Origin: Rhodospirillaceae bacterium CCH5-H10 | GTDB taxonomy: Bacteria > Pseudomonadota > Alphaproteobacteria > Reyranellales > Reyranellaceae | DNA length: 6,524 bases | Assembly (NCBI GenBank): GCA_001557035.1 | Contig: LSKJ01000291.1 | Coordinates: 1-6,524, forward strand | Reading direction: 5' to 3' | In this document: piece by piece, positions 1 to 6,230 of the stretch | Position numbering within the stretch: position 1 is the first letter of the stretch | How the letters are laid out: the number at the start of each line of letters is the position of its first letter | The notes under the pieces: model-generated | The model's database searches: none | What the model was told of the DNA's origin: nothing | Seen by the model: only the letters and a program-made list of their open reading frames with translations | Position numbers and translations under genes: made by a program

Positions 1-787
1 GCGACCGATCCGTCGAAGGCGGCGGGAGCTCCTCATCCTCGAACCACAGGAGCGCGATCGTCTGGTTCCACTGCTGGAGGTGCCGGGCATCCTCCAGAAG
101 GGTGCCGCCGCGGTCCCATGAGCTAAACCAGAGATCGGCTGCCGTCTCTTCCGGCCCGTCGCACACCCCGCCGCCATGGAGGCGTGCACAGACCGAGCCG
201 GCGGGCAGAGCCATACGAGGCGTGATCCATGCCTTTCCCTGCCGAAGCGTCGTCGACCGCGAGGCATACCGTACGGCGCCCTTCTCCGAGAGCACGAACG
301 CGCAGGGGAAGCCGGCGACCGCGGCAAACCGGGACCCGGCGGCGGTCGTGGAGGTCTCGAATTGGCCGGCCAACTCGTCTATGGCGGCGAGGCTGATATC
401 GGCCTTGTCCACGAAGCGCTTGAAGAGGCCATAGGGCAGCAGGAGTTCTGCGGCGAACACATCGCAGAGGATCTCGTTAAGCGGCCGCTTCGCGTAACTC
501 CACCATGGCAGCTGCTCGTGGTCGGAGGGCAGCCCCAGCACAATGTGGGCGATCTCGTGACAGGCGGTAAACCGCTGACGTTCCGGCCGATCATTGGCAT
601 TGACGCAGATGTAGTGTCGGCCGTCCTTCTCGAAGGAATAGCCCGCTTCGTCCGGCCCCAGGCTCTTGTCCTTGCGCAGCACGGCCCCGATCTCGCCTGC
701 ATACGCCTCTATGGGCACCGGCACGCCGGTCGGGGCGACCTTGTTGATAAGCGCGCGGGCCTTCAGCACTGTGGAAAGTTCATCCAA
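1..787 (-). CDS. ImmA/IrrE-family metallopeptidase (partial, runs off left edge)
   Basis: The minus-strand frame is open from 787 to the window edge (262 codons), so the C-terminus is missing. It carries a zinc-protease motif HEIAH at about residues 77-81, preceded by TAC. The third ligand candidate is E105 in NEILCDVFAAELLLP, six residues before FA as in the ImmA/IrrE (DUF955) family. Members cleave or antagonise XRE repressors, for example ImmA on ImmR in ICEBs1. The chosen start is a TTG at 787-785 with a purine-rich GGGAG about 9 nt upstream; it overlaps the end of the HTH gene by 8 nt, so the two are probably translationally coupled. A GTG at about codon 7 is an alternative start. The region after residue 150 is the usual variable ImmA C-terminal part. 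The family call is secure; cleavage of the neighbouring repressor is inferred from gene order. Confidence 0.9.
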   Translation of the reverse strand, partial: MDELSTVLKARALINKVAPTGVPVPIEAYAGEIGAVLRKDKSLGPDEAGYSFEKDGRHYICVNANDRPERQRFTACHEIAHIVLGLPSDHEQLPWWSYAKRPLNEILCDVFAAELLLPYGLFKRFVDKADISLAAIDELAGQFETSTTAAGSRFAAVAGFPCAFVLSEKGAVRYASRSTTLRQGKAWITPRMALPAGSVCARLHGGGVCDGPEETAADLWFSSWDRGGTLLEDARHLQQWNQTIALLWFEDEELPPPSTDRS

Positions 788-1169
788 GTCCCTCGTCTCC
801 CAGCATGCGCCGTATCCGCTCGATGGCCGTCCTGTAATCCGGCCTGGTCGGGCCCCGGAATGCCATGTTTGCGGCCATTCCGAGTTCTTCAGGCGTCACA
901 GTCTGATCTTCCAGGGCGTATTCCGCCAGTCCGATACTGACGTTGGGATGGCGCGCAAGATATCGCAGCAACTCGCTGTCGCGCTTGGTGGTCTTGAGGG
1001 CCCGAGTCAGCCTCGTCAGGGCCTCGTCCGACGGCGCTTCCTTCTCGCCGGTCTCCAACCGGTGGACATAGGCATGATCAATCTTTGCGAGAAGGGCCAG
1101 CTCCCGGAGCGATAATCCTCGTCTTTCTCGCAGCTTCCGCAAGAAAACACCGAAGGCAGACTGGGTCAT
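780..1169 (-). CDS. XRE/Cro-family HTH transcriptional regulator
   Basis: This 129-residue protein has an N-terminal helix-turn-helix at about residues 9-60, with LRERRGLSLRELALLAKID, then YVHRLETGEKEAPSDEAL, the standard XRE pattern. The remaining ~65 residues have no domain I can name and may be for dimerisation or protease recognition. The ATG at 1169-1167 is well supported by an AAGGAGG Shine-Dalgarno a few bases upstream. Its stop overlaps the TTG start of the metallopeptidase gene. It is transcribed away from the TIR operon, and two inverted copies of a 16-bp quasi-palindrome lie in the shared upstream region. This suggests it represses itself and possibly the divergent operon, with the ImmA-like partner relieving repression. 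The DNA-binding class is certain; the target is inference. Confidence 0.92.
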   Translation of the reverse strand: MTQSAFGVFLRKLRERRGLSLRELALLAKIDHAYVHRLETGEKEAPSDEALTRLTRALKTTKRDSELLRYLARHPNVSIGLAEYALEDQTVTPEELGMAANMAFRGPTRPDYRTAIERIRRMLGDEGLG

Positions 1170-1207
1170 TGCCCCTCCTTGACAGGCGGAATTCCGCTAC
1201 CTATCTG

Positions 1208-1223
1208 TTGTCTAATTGGGCAA
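1208..1223 (-). promoter_or_regulatory. Operator-like site 1 (HTH-proximal)
   Basis: Read on the minus strand this is TTGCCCAATTAGACAA, a quasi-palindrome of the TTG...CAA type. The plus strand shows a wider symmetry, CTGTTG (1205-1210) and CAACAG (1221-1226) around a 10-bp spacer. It lies about 40-55 bp upstream of the HTH start codon, where an autoregulatory operator would be expected. It matches site 2 at 14 of 16 positions in the opposite orientation. Confidence 0.55.
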
Positions 1224-1239
1224 CAGAACCCTGAATAAT

Positions 1240-1256
1240 GGTCAGCATACCTGACC
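1240..1256. promoter_or_regulatory. Small inverted repeat GGTCAG-N5-CTGACC
   Basis: A perfect 6-bp inverted repeat around the spacer CATAC lies midway between the two operator-like sites. Its sequence differs from theirs, so if bound it would be by another protein or another mode. A 6-bp repeat can arise by chance. Confidence 0.25.
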
Positions 1257-1284
1257 TATCACCGTATATCAGTTTAGGAGTCCG

Positions 1285-1300
1285 TTGCCCATCTAGACAA
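1285..1300 (+). promoter_or_regulatory. Operator-like site 2 (TIR-operon-proximal)
   Basis: TTGCCCATCTAGACAA on the plus strand is the same as the minus-strand reading of site 1 except at two central positions. The centres of the two sites are 77 bp apart. It lies 83 bp before the TIR start codon, close enough to affect the rightward promoter. Confidence 0.55.
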
Positions 1301-1382
1301 TGCGCCGCAGCCGCCGAGGTTGCGTCAAGACAGTGACCGGGACGGATGGTGTTTTAACCCCTCTGATTGCAAGGATTAGCTC

Positions 1383-1997
1383 ATGGCCCGCAAGGTCTTC
1401 TATTCGTTTCACTTCAAGCGTGATGCCTGGCGCGCCGGCCAGGTTCGCAACTCCAACATGATCGCCAACGATGACGAGTATGGCGTCATTGACTCCGTCG
1501 AATGGGAGAAGATCGAGCGTGGCGGCGACGCCGCCATCAAGCGCTGGATCAACGAGCAGCTCGAGTATACGTCCGTCACAGTGGTCCTGATCGGCGCCGA
1601 GACGGCAGATCGCGAATACGTCGACCATGAGATCCGCCGGAGTTGGGAGCGGGACAACGCGCTGCTGGGCGTGCGCATCCATGGCGTCAAGAACCAGGAT
1701 GGCGAAACCGACAATCGAGGTGCCAATCCGTTCGACAACGTCCAGCTTTCGGACGGCACGCGGCTCTCGCAGATCTGCAAGGTCTATGACTGGGTCGCTG
1801 ACGATGGTCGAGCGAACCTTGGCATCTGGGTCGAGGAGGCCTACGAGGCGCACGAAGCATACAAGGGCGAAACGGTCCTCGAGAAGGCTGAGACGGCCGC
1901 CCCTTACATCCGCGAGACACCTGCCGTCGCGCCGACGATCGCTCCCTCGCCGGGACCGGCAGTGATCAGGAACCCCTCGAAGCCGTGGGCGCGGTAG
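1383..1997 (+). CDS. ThsB-like TIR-domain protein (MTH538/DUF1863 family)
   Basis: A 204-residue protein with a TIR-like fold in the MTH538 (DUF1863) subgroup, the class that includes ThsB of Thoeris. Visible family features are the first strand with YSFHF (residues 7-11), WRAGQVRNS (16-24), a helix with AAIKRWINEQL (50-60), the strand SVTVVLIG (63-70), ETADREYVDHEI with the acidic DHE (73-84), and LLGVRIHGVK. Bacterial TIR domains of this kind often hydrolyse NAD+ or make cyclic ADP-ribose-type signals; the active-site residues cannot be confirmed here. After about residue 175 comes a proline/alanine-rich tail. The ATG has AAGGA seven bases upstream. It is the first gene of a four-gene operon and the next gene starts three bases after its TAG, in the same frame. 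No ThsA-like NADase follows, so this is not canonical Thoeris. Confidence 0.85.
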   Translation: MARKVFYSFHFKRDAWRAGQVRNSNMIANDDEYGVIDSVEWEKIERGGDAAIKRWINEQLEYTSVTVVLIGAETADREYVDHEIRRSWERDNALLGVRIHGVKNQDGETDNRGANPFDNVQLSDGTRLSQICKVYDWVADDGRANLGIWVEEAYEAHEAYKGETVLEKAETAAPYIRETPAVAPTIAPSPGPAVIRNPSKPWAR

Positions 1998-2000
1998 GGG

Positions 2001-2726
2001 GTGCTTGCTTTCTCCGATGAAGAAGTCGCGGCGGCAATAACGATGCATCCTCGACTTGCCCGGACGGGCCCGGGCAAGCTCGAAGGGGAGGTCGTGGTCC
2101 ACGCCGTATACGACGGCGAGGAGATCAAGGATTGCTTCAAGGTCCGGATCACGAAGGACAATCCGGCGTCAGACCGCGTGCCGGCGCTTCACGAGATCGG
2201 CGGGCGGACTGAAGCCGTGGCGGCAAAATGGGGTCTCGCCGATACGCGGGATCTGCACCGCAATCCCGACGGTGGCTCAGCCTGCGTGTGCGTGAGACAG
2301 GAGGAAGCAGACAAGTTCCCCTCAGGCTCTGACCTCACCTTCTTCATCGACGGGCTGGCCCGAGACTATCTCTACGGCCTGGCCTTCTATGATCGCCATC
2401 GCCGGTGGCCGTGGGGGGAGCGCAGCCATGGCAGCCTGGGGCTGCTCGAATTCTACGCGGACAACACGACGCCGCAGAAGCAGGACGCCATCGAGGCGAT
2501 CATCCCCTCCTTCCTCAAGGAAAAGAACTGGCTCGACTACGACAAGCAGCTGCGGCGGCCTCGAGGCCACAGCCCGTGTCTGTGCGGTTCGGGATTGCCG
2601 TTCCGCAAATGCCATCCGGTGGCCTTGCAGGGGGTGGTGCGGCTTGCGGCGGAACTCGACCGCCTTGGCGTGAGGCGCTGCAGCCTATTCCAGAAAGTGC
2701 GAGCAAAGCAGGAAATGGAGAGTTGA
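2001..2726 (+). CDS. Putative E2-like (UBC/RWD-fold) protein with C-terminal SEC-C zinc motif
   Basis: A 241-residue protein. The N-terminal part reads like a prokaryotic E2-like fold: EGEVVVHAVYDGEEI, FKVRITKD, a proline-bearing VPALHEIGGR, then HRNPDGGSACVC (86-97), which recalls the HPN...G.xC motif of E2 enzymes; C95 or C97 is the candidate nucleophile. A helical middle part (YLYGLAFYDRHRRWPWGERSHGSLGLLEFY, positions 123-152) is typical of a bacterial hypothetical family with this order of motifs. The end carries CLCGSGLPFRKCH (193-205), a good SEC-C zinc motif. The GTG at 2001 has AGGGG directly against it, so initiation may depend on coupling to the TIR gene. An in-frame ATG at 2043 is an alternative with no clear ribosome site. 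The SEC-C call is firm, the E2-like call is from motif memory, and ligase or conjugation activity is not shown. Confidence 0.75.
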   Translation: MLAFSDEEVAAAITMHPRLARTGPGKLEGEVVVHAVYDGEEIKDCFKVRITKDNPASDRVPALHEIGGRTEAVAAKWGLADTRDLHRNPDGGSACVCVRQEEADKFPSGSDLTFFIDGLARDYLYGLAFYDRHRRWPWGERSHGSLGLLEFYADNTTPQKQDAIEAIIPSFLKEKNWLDYDKQLRRPRGHSPCLCGSGLPFRKCHPVALQGVVRLAAELDRLGVRRCSLFQKVRAKQEMES

Positions 2727-3820
2727 TGAACGACACCGACGCCCAACTGGATCGGCACGCTGAGTTCGAGCAGACGATAGTGGGGCGTTTCCGAGGTGCC
2801 CTAAGTGACGAAGACCGCGGGCTCATGGCCCGTACGTTCTGGATCAGTGATCCGGAGGCGTTGCCCAATCTTCTTGACCGGGTGCCCGCCCGCGATGAAG
2901 TACCCGAGATTGAATATCGATACGATGTAACACCGCCCAAGGGCAAGAGCCGCCCCTATGTGAGGTGCGCGCACTGTTTTCGACCGATCCACTGGAAGGG
3001 CAACGTTGCCAGGTATGCCGACGGATGCCGACTCCTTCTTGGTTGCGATTGCGGAGAAAAGCAGTTCGGCTTCAGGTGGTCCGGTCGCGAAGAGCATTTT
3101 TCCGACCGCATGAGCAGGCATGATCTTCTCATGCGTCTTGAGGGATTGGAAACCGCGCTACCGCTTCTGCATTCGTTCCTCGTGATGCTGTCTGAGTATC
3201 CTGGCCTCGAGGGGCTGATCAGCCTCAGGGACGAACTCCACACGAAGATGCCGGAGCTCGTTTCTCTCCTCACGAGGGTGCTGCACGCATCGGGCGGTGA
3301 GTTGGAGATTACGGAGCACATCCGGGACGTCGCCGCCGAAATAGCCAGGGACGATCGGCAGAAATACGCCAAGAACCCGGAGACGAAGCCCATCTTCATA
3401 AGCGTGACCAAATCCCTCGGCCGGATCGCCGGCGCGTCGTTTGTACTCGAGGGTGCATCACCCCTGATTGACGCTCGCAAACTGGTAAATGCGTGCACAC
3501 ACCTTCAGCGTCGATTTGCGCTCGTGACCAGCCGGCATGTCCTGGAGGCATCGGCCCTGCTCGAGGAGGGCGAAGCCGTTGTCCGCGCGGCCGACGGCAT
3601 CGTCAGTCGGCTGGAGGCGGCTAACAAATTCTTCGGCCTCTCGAACCTGCAGGCGATCATCCAATGGCTGCGTAAACGCATGAAACTAACCGTCTACACG
3701 GTATCCCAGGCCGCCCTGGCCCGCCTCGGCGAGGTGGAAACTGTCCGAATAGAGCGACGGCTTATTGCCGTGCCGGAATGGTCGTCCCGAAAGCGAATTG
3801 GGGATCTCCTAGGTATCTAG
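2726..3820 (+). CDS. Uncharacterised zinc-ribbon protein of the TIR operon
   Basis: A 364-residue protein I do not recognise. The ATG overlaps the previous stop (TGATG) and has GGAG five bases upstream, so this start is preferred over the long upstream extension of the same frame, which lies inside the previous gene. Residues 1-75 are polar with many acidic and basic residues. Residues 81-109 hold CAHC...C...CDC (C81, C84, C101, C107, C109), a likely zinc ribbon. The following ~250 residues look mostly helical, with many Leu, Glu and Arg (for example LLMRLEGLETALPLLHSF), and end in a basic stretch KRMKLTVY...RIERRLIAVPEW. No enzyme motif or membrane segment is seen. Its place between the E2-like and the hydrolase genes suggests an adaptor, sensor or regulator of the module. 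That role is inference. Confidence 0.8.
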   Translation: MNDTDAQLDRHAEFEQTIVGRFRGALSDEDRGLMARTFWISDPEALPNLLDRVPARDEVPEIEYRYDVTPPKGKSRPYVRCAHCFRPIHWKGNVARYADGCRLLLGCDCGEKQFGFRWSGREEHFSDRMSRHDLLMRLEGLETALPLLHSFLVMLSEYPGLEGLISLRDELHTKMPELVSLLTRVLHASGGELEITEHIRDVAAEIARDDRQKYAKNPETKPIFISVTKSLGRIAGASFVLEGASPLIDARKLVNACTHLQRRFALVTSRHVLEASALLEEGEAVVRAADGIVSRLEAANKFFGLSNLQAIIQWLRKRMKLTVYTVSQAALARLGEVETVRIERRLIAVPEWSSRKRIGDLLGI

Positions 3821-3855
3821 ATGACTGGTCCTTAGCGAGCTTGCAACAGATGATC

Positions 3856-3870
3856 CTTCCTCGGAGGAAG
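3856..3870 (+). promoter_or_regulatory. Hairpin containing the ribosome-binding site of the hydrolase gene
   Basis: CTTCCTCGGAGGAAG is perfectly self-complementary around one central base. It includes the Shine-Dalgarno GGAGG (3863-3867), which lies five bases before the TTG start at 3873. Folding of the mRNA would hide this site, so translation of the hydrolase may be damped. The palindrome is seen directly; the regulatory effect is inferred. Confidence 0.5.
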
Positions 3871-3872
3871 CC

Positions 3873-5423
3873 TTGGCCAAAAACATCGTAATTTTTTCCG
3901 ACGGGACCGGCCAGGACGGCGGTGTCCGTGCCGAGCAACGCATGAGCAACATCTACAAGATGTATCGTGCCTCCAGGGTGAGCCCGGAAACCGCCATCGA
4001 TCCAAGGGATCAGGTTGCATTCTACGACCCAGGCCTGGGAACCGAGACGACGGCAACGGGGATGACAGGCCTGGTACGCTGGACACAGAAGACCATGGCC
4101 TCGGTATCGGGGCGCGGCATCACGACCAATATCGCCGAGTGCTACGAGTTCCTGATCAACCACTACCAGCCCGGCGACCGCATCTTCCTCTTCGGCTTCA
4201 GCCGCGGCGCCTACACCGTGCGCAGCATCGCCAATCTCCTGATGCTCTGCGGCGTGCCGACCCGGCAGGGCGAGCAGCCGCTGCAGCGTTTCAGGAAGTC
4301 GATCCGCGACATTGCTCACGAGGCGGTTCATGACGTGCTGGAGCATGGTGCGGGCCATCCGCGCGCCGAATTCGAGGATGAACGCCTGGAACTGGCTCGG
4401 AGATTCCGGGCCGCGTATGCCGCCGACCACGACTCCGGTGAAGTCCATCGCTCCAACGCAGCGCCTTATTTCATCGGTGTCTTCGACACCGTCGCCGCGC
4501 TCGGCGTCAAAGGCGCGCTGGCGATCGCCATCAAGGTGTCGCTCGTGATTGGGGCGGGTGTGCTCGCGGCGGTCCTCTGTGTTGTCCCGTCGTTGGCAAT
4601 AGGCGGCATTCTCTTCCTTCTGGGCTTTGCTTTCTGGTGGTCGGTGCTGGCACTGGTTGCAGCCGCCGCTTTACTCGGCGGCGCCTTCATGTTTGGGCGC
4701 CAACGAAAGTCCGTCAGGAAGATCATCAAGGATTTTCCGAATCCGGGCGATCGATCGACTCATCTCGCTGAATGGAAGGGTGAACACTTCGACCGCCTGC
4801 TCAGTCGGTTCGTGGGGTATGCACGCTCGGCAAACGCGATCGACGAAACCCGGGAAGACTTTGCCCGCGTTGCCTGGGGCCCCACGGCTGAAATGGAGAC
4901 CGAGCGTCACGGCCTCCCGACCTTCAAACAGATCTGGTTCGCAGGCAATCACTCCGACATCGGCGGCAGTTACCCGGAGGCGGAGTCGCGTCTCTCGGAT
5001 GTGGCGCTCGGATGGATGATCGAGGAAGCCGTTGGAGTCCCTGACGGTCTCAAGATCGGGCCCGTGATGGTGCGTGGCCATCGCCTCGTGGGAACGTCTG
5101 AGGTTGGCATTCCCCTTCAGCTCTTTCCTGCCGCCGACGGTCTCCAGCACTGCGAGGTTGCCGGGATGCAGGATGTGCTGGACGGCCGCCTTCCGAGATG
5201 GCTGCGCCGCTTTACGACCGGCCTGGGCTGGAAGGCAGCGGCACGGCCGATCCCCAAGGATGCCATCGTGCACCCGACCGTCGAGGAGCGATTTCGGCTG
5301 GACGAGGTTGCGCAATGTGCCGGCTCGGGTGCCTACAGACCGGCGGCCTTGAAGGAGCACGTGAAGTTCAGCAAGTTCTACGTCGATGCCGCCACAAACG
5401 GCCCATTCAACGCCGCGATGTGA
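3873..5423 (+). CDS. DUF2235 alpha/beta hydrolase with internal membrane segments (Tle1-like phospholipase family)
   Basis: A 516-residue protein. The first strand KNIVIFSDGTG (3-13) is the DUF2235 signature. The nucleophile elbow is GFSRGAY with S110, and FIGVFDTVAALG with D205 and WFAGNHSDIGG with H360/D362 give the other expected active-site blocks. DUF2235 proteins include type VI secretion phospholipases of the Tle1 type. Unusually for a secreted effector, residues about 215-275 form two or three hydrophobic helices (ALAIAIKVSLVIGAGVLAAV, then ILFLLGFAFWWSVLALV), followed by a basic RQRKSVRK, so this copy should sit in the host's inner membrane. The start is TTG, backed by GGAGG five bases upstream. 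It is the last gene of the operon, 52 bp after the previous one. With the TIR gene in front, it is a good candidate membrane-damaging effector of a defence system. Lipase activity is family knowledge, not shown. Confidence 0.88.
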   Translation: MAKNIVIFSDGTGQDGGVRAEQRMSNIYKMYRASRVSPETAIDPRDQVAFYDPGLGTETTATGMTGLVRWTQKTMASVSGRGITTNIAECYEFLINHYQPGDRIFLFGFSRGAYTVRSIANLLMLCGVPTRQGEQPLQRFRKSIRDIAHEAVHDVLEHGAGHPRAEFEDERLELARRFRAAYAADHDSGEVHRSNAAPYFIGVFDTVAALGVKGALAIAIKVSLVIGAGVLAAVLCVVPSLAIGGILFLLGFAFWWSVLALVAAAALLGGAFMFGRQRKSVRKIIKDFPNPGDRSTHLAEWKGEHFDRLLSRFVGYARSANAIDETREDFARVAWGPTAEMETERHGLPTFKQIWFAGNHSDIGGSYPEAESRLSDVALGWMIEEAVGVPDGLKIGPVMVRGHRLVGTSEVGIPLQLFPAADGLQHCEVAGMQDVLDGRLPRWLRRFTTGLGWKAAARPIPKDAIVHPTVEERFRLDEVAQCAGSGAYRPAALKEHVKFSKFYVDAATNGPFNAAM

Positions 5424-5428
5424 TCGCG
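5414..5428. terminator. Short hairpin at the end of the plus-strand operon (weak terminator candidate)
   Basis: CGCGAT-GTG-ATCGCG is a perfect 6-bp stem with a 3-nt loop that spans the hydrolase stop codon, between convergent genes. There is no T-tract on either side, so an intrinsic terminator is doubtful. Confidence 0.25.
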
Positions 5429-5444
5429 GGTGGCGATACTGAAC

Positions 5445-5546
5445 TCAGTTGACCTTGCGATGGGTGGATGCAGCCTTCGGGGGCTTCGACGTGCTCGATC
5501 TCGCCTTCAAGACCGCGATCTCGCCGACCTGCCCTTCGATGCGCTT
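5445..5546 (-). other. Unrelated in-frame tail fused to the integrase remnant
   Basis: After LEGV the frame continues with KRIEGQVGEIAVLKARSS and a basic end, PPKAASTHRKVN, before a TGA at 5447-5445. Integrases of this type would read TPH.LRHTF here. The tail has ordinary GC-rich coding codons and looks like the C-terminus of another protein joined by a deletion, but I cannot name its source. Confidence 0.4.
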
Positions 5547-6230
5547 CACGCCCTCGAGCTTCGCCTTTGCGGCAAATGCGATCGAGAACACGGACAACTC
5601 CAATGAAATGCCCGTCGCCCCAGTCGGCGGGAAACACAAAGGGAGAGCCCGACCGCGTCGGCTGCGCCTCGATGCAGTCCATCGCGCCTTCTCCCAGCGC
5701 CGGACCTGCGCCCCACTCTTGGTGTCGGGAAAGCGAATGCAGTGTTCGTTCCGACTGAATCACGACCGTTCTAGTCCCAGCGCCTCCATTCGCCGGAAGC
5801 CGGTCAGAAGCACGAGCCGGATGGCTGCAAGCCCGGTCGGATGTTCGCCTTCGAACGCCAATTGACGCATCACGGGTCCGAGACGACGGAGTTCGTCTTC
5901 GTTCAGCCGGCGCTTGCGGCTTCCGACCGCCAGCTGCCGGACGCCTTGCGCAGGATTTTTGCCGATGATGCCGAGACAAGCGGCGTGGCCGAGCAACGCG
6001 CGTAAGGTACTAATCGCTCGGCTGGCGACGCCAGGACCACCTGTTGACTGCCCCCCGCGACCTTTCTTACGTCTGCGGGACGACTTGCCCGCCGCAATAT
6101 CCGCCTGCATTCCCTCGATGTCCTGCAGTGTGAGACGGCTCACGAGCCGGGCGCCGAGCAAAGGCTTGATATGAGTCTCGATTCGGCCTCGATCACTCTT
6201 GAATGTCGATGCCTTGAGACGAACAGAAAG
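5445..6230 (-). pseudogene. Tyrosine-recombinase (phage/island integrase) pseudogene
   Basis: Read from 6230 down, the frame gives a core-binding domain (STFKSDRGRIETHIKPLLG, then LTLQDIEGMQADIAAGK) and the start of the catalytic domain with box I, LLTGFRRMEALGLERS; the catalytic Arg codon is 5793-5795. At 5760-5762 a TGA stands where a Trp (ERSW) is expected. The same frame then continues with IRFPDTKSGAQVR, holding the beta-hairpin Lys. Near 5700 the homology moves to another frame (ALGEGAMDCIEAQ ... FVFPADWGDGHFIGVVRVLDRICRK), best explained by one lost C in CGGCGCTGG. Near 5565 it returns (AKLEGV), best explained by one extra A in CGCAAAGGCG. Homology stops at 5547, before the HxxR box and the tyrosine. 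The N-terminal domain upstream of 6230 is also missing. It lies beside tRNA-Gly, as integrases of tRNA-targeted islands do. The enzyme must be inactive. Confidence 0.85.

Larger units (their letters stand above)
1170..1382. promoter_or_regulatory. Divergent intergenic control region
   Basis: These 213 bp separate the HTH/ImmA pair (leftward) from the TIR operon (rightward) and must hold both promoters. It contains two operator-like repeats, one further palindrome, the AGGAGG site of the HTH gene, and AAGGA at 1371-1375, seven bases before the ATG at 1383. No convincing sigma-70 -35/-10 pair could be fixed on either strand; TATATC at 1265-1270 is a weak rightward -10 candidate. No open frame here looks coding. 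Confidence 0.7.

Noticed and set aside
176..940. Plus-strand open frame of 254 codons at the left end
   Set aside because: It is antisense to the ImmA-like gene, whose HEIAH motif is unambiguous, and also runs into the HTH gene.
1293..2102. Long minus-strand open frame (269 codons) opposite the TIR gene
   Set aside because: Composition is that of an antisense shadow of a GC-rich gene; the plus-strand frame has clear TIR family motifs and a good ribosome site.
2405..2725. N-terminal extension of the zinc-ribbon gene back to 2405
   Set aside because: It lies wholly inside the E2-like/SEC-C gene in another frame and has low-complexity shadow composition; the ATG at 2726 has a proper ribosome site and stop-start overlap.
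3762..4448. Minus-strand open frame of 228 codons opposite the hydrolase start
   Set aside because: It is a shadow of the DUF2235 gene, whose GFSRGAY and DGT motifs lie in the plus-strand frame.
4671..5360. Minus-strand open frame of 229 codons
   Set aside because: Shadow of the hydrolase C-terminal half, with no recognisable domain or ribosome site.
1383..5423. Canonical Thoeris system
   Set aside because: A ThsB-like TIR is present, but no ThsA (SIR2/SLOG or membrane) gene is seen in the window.
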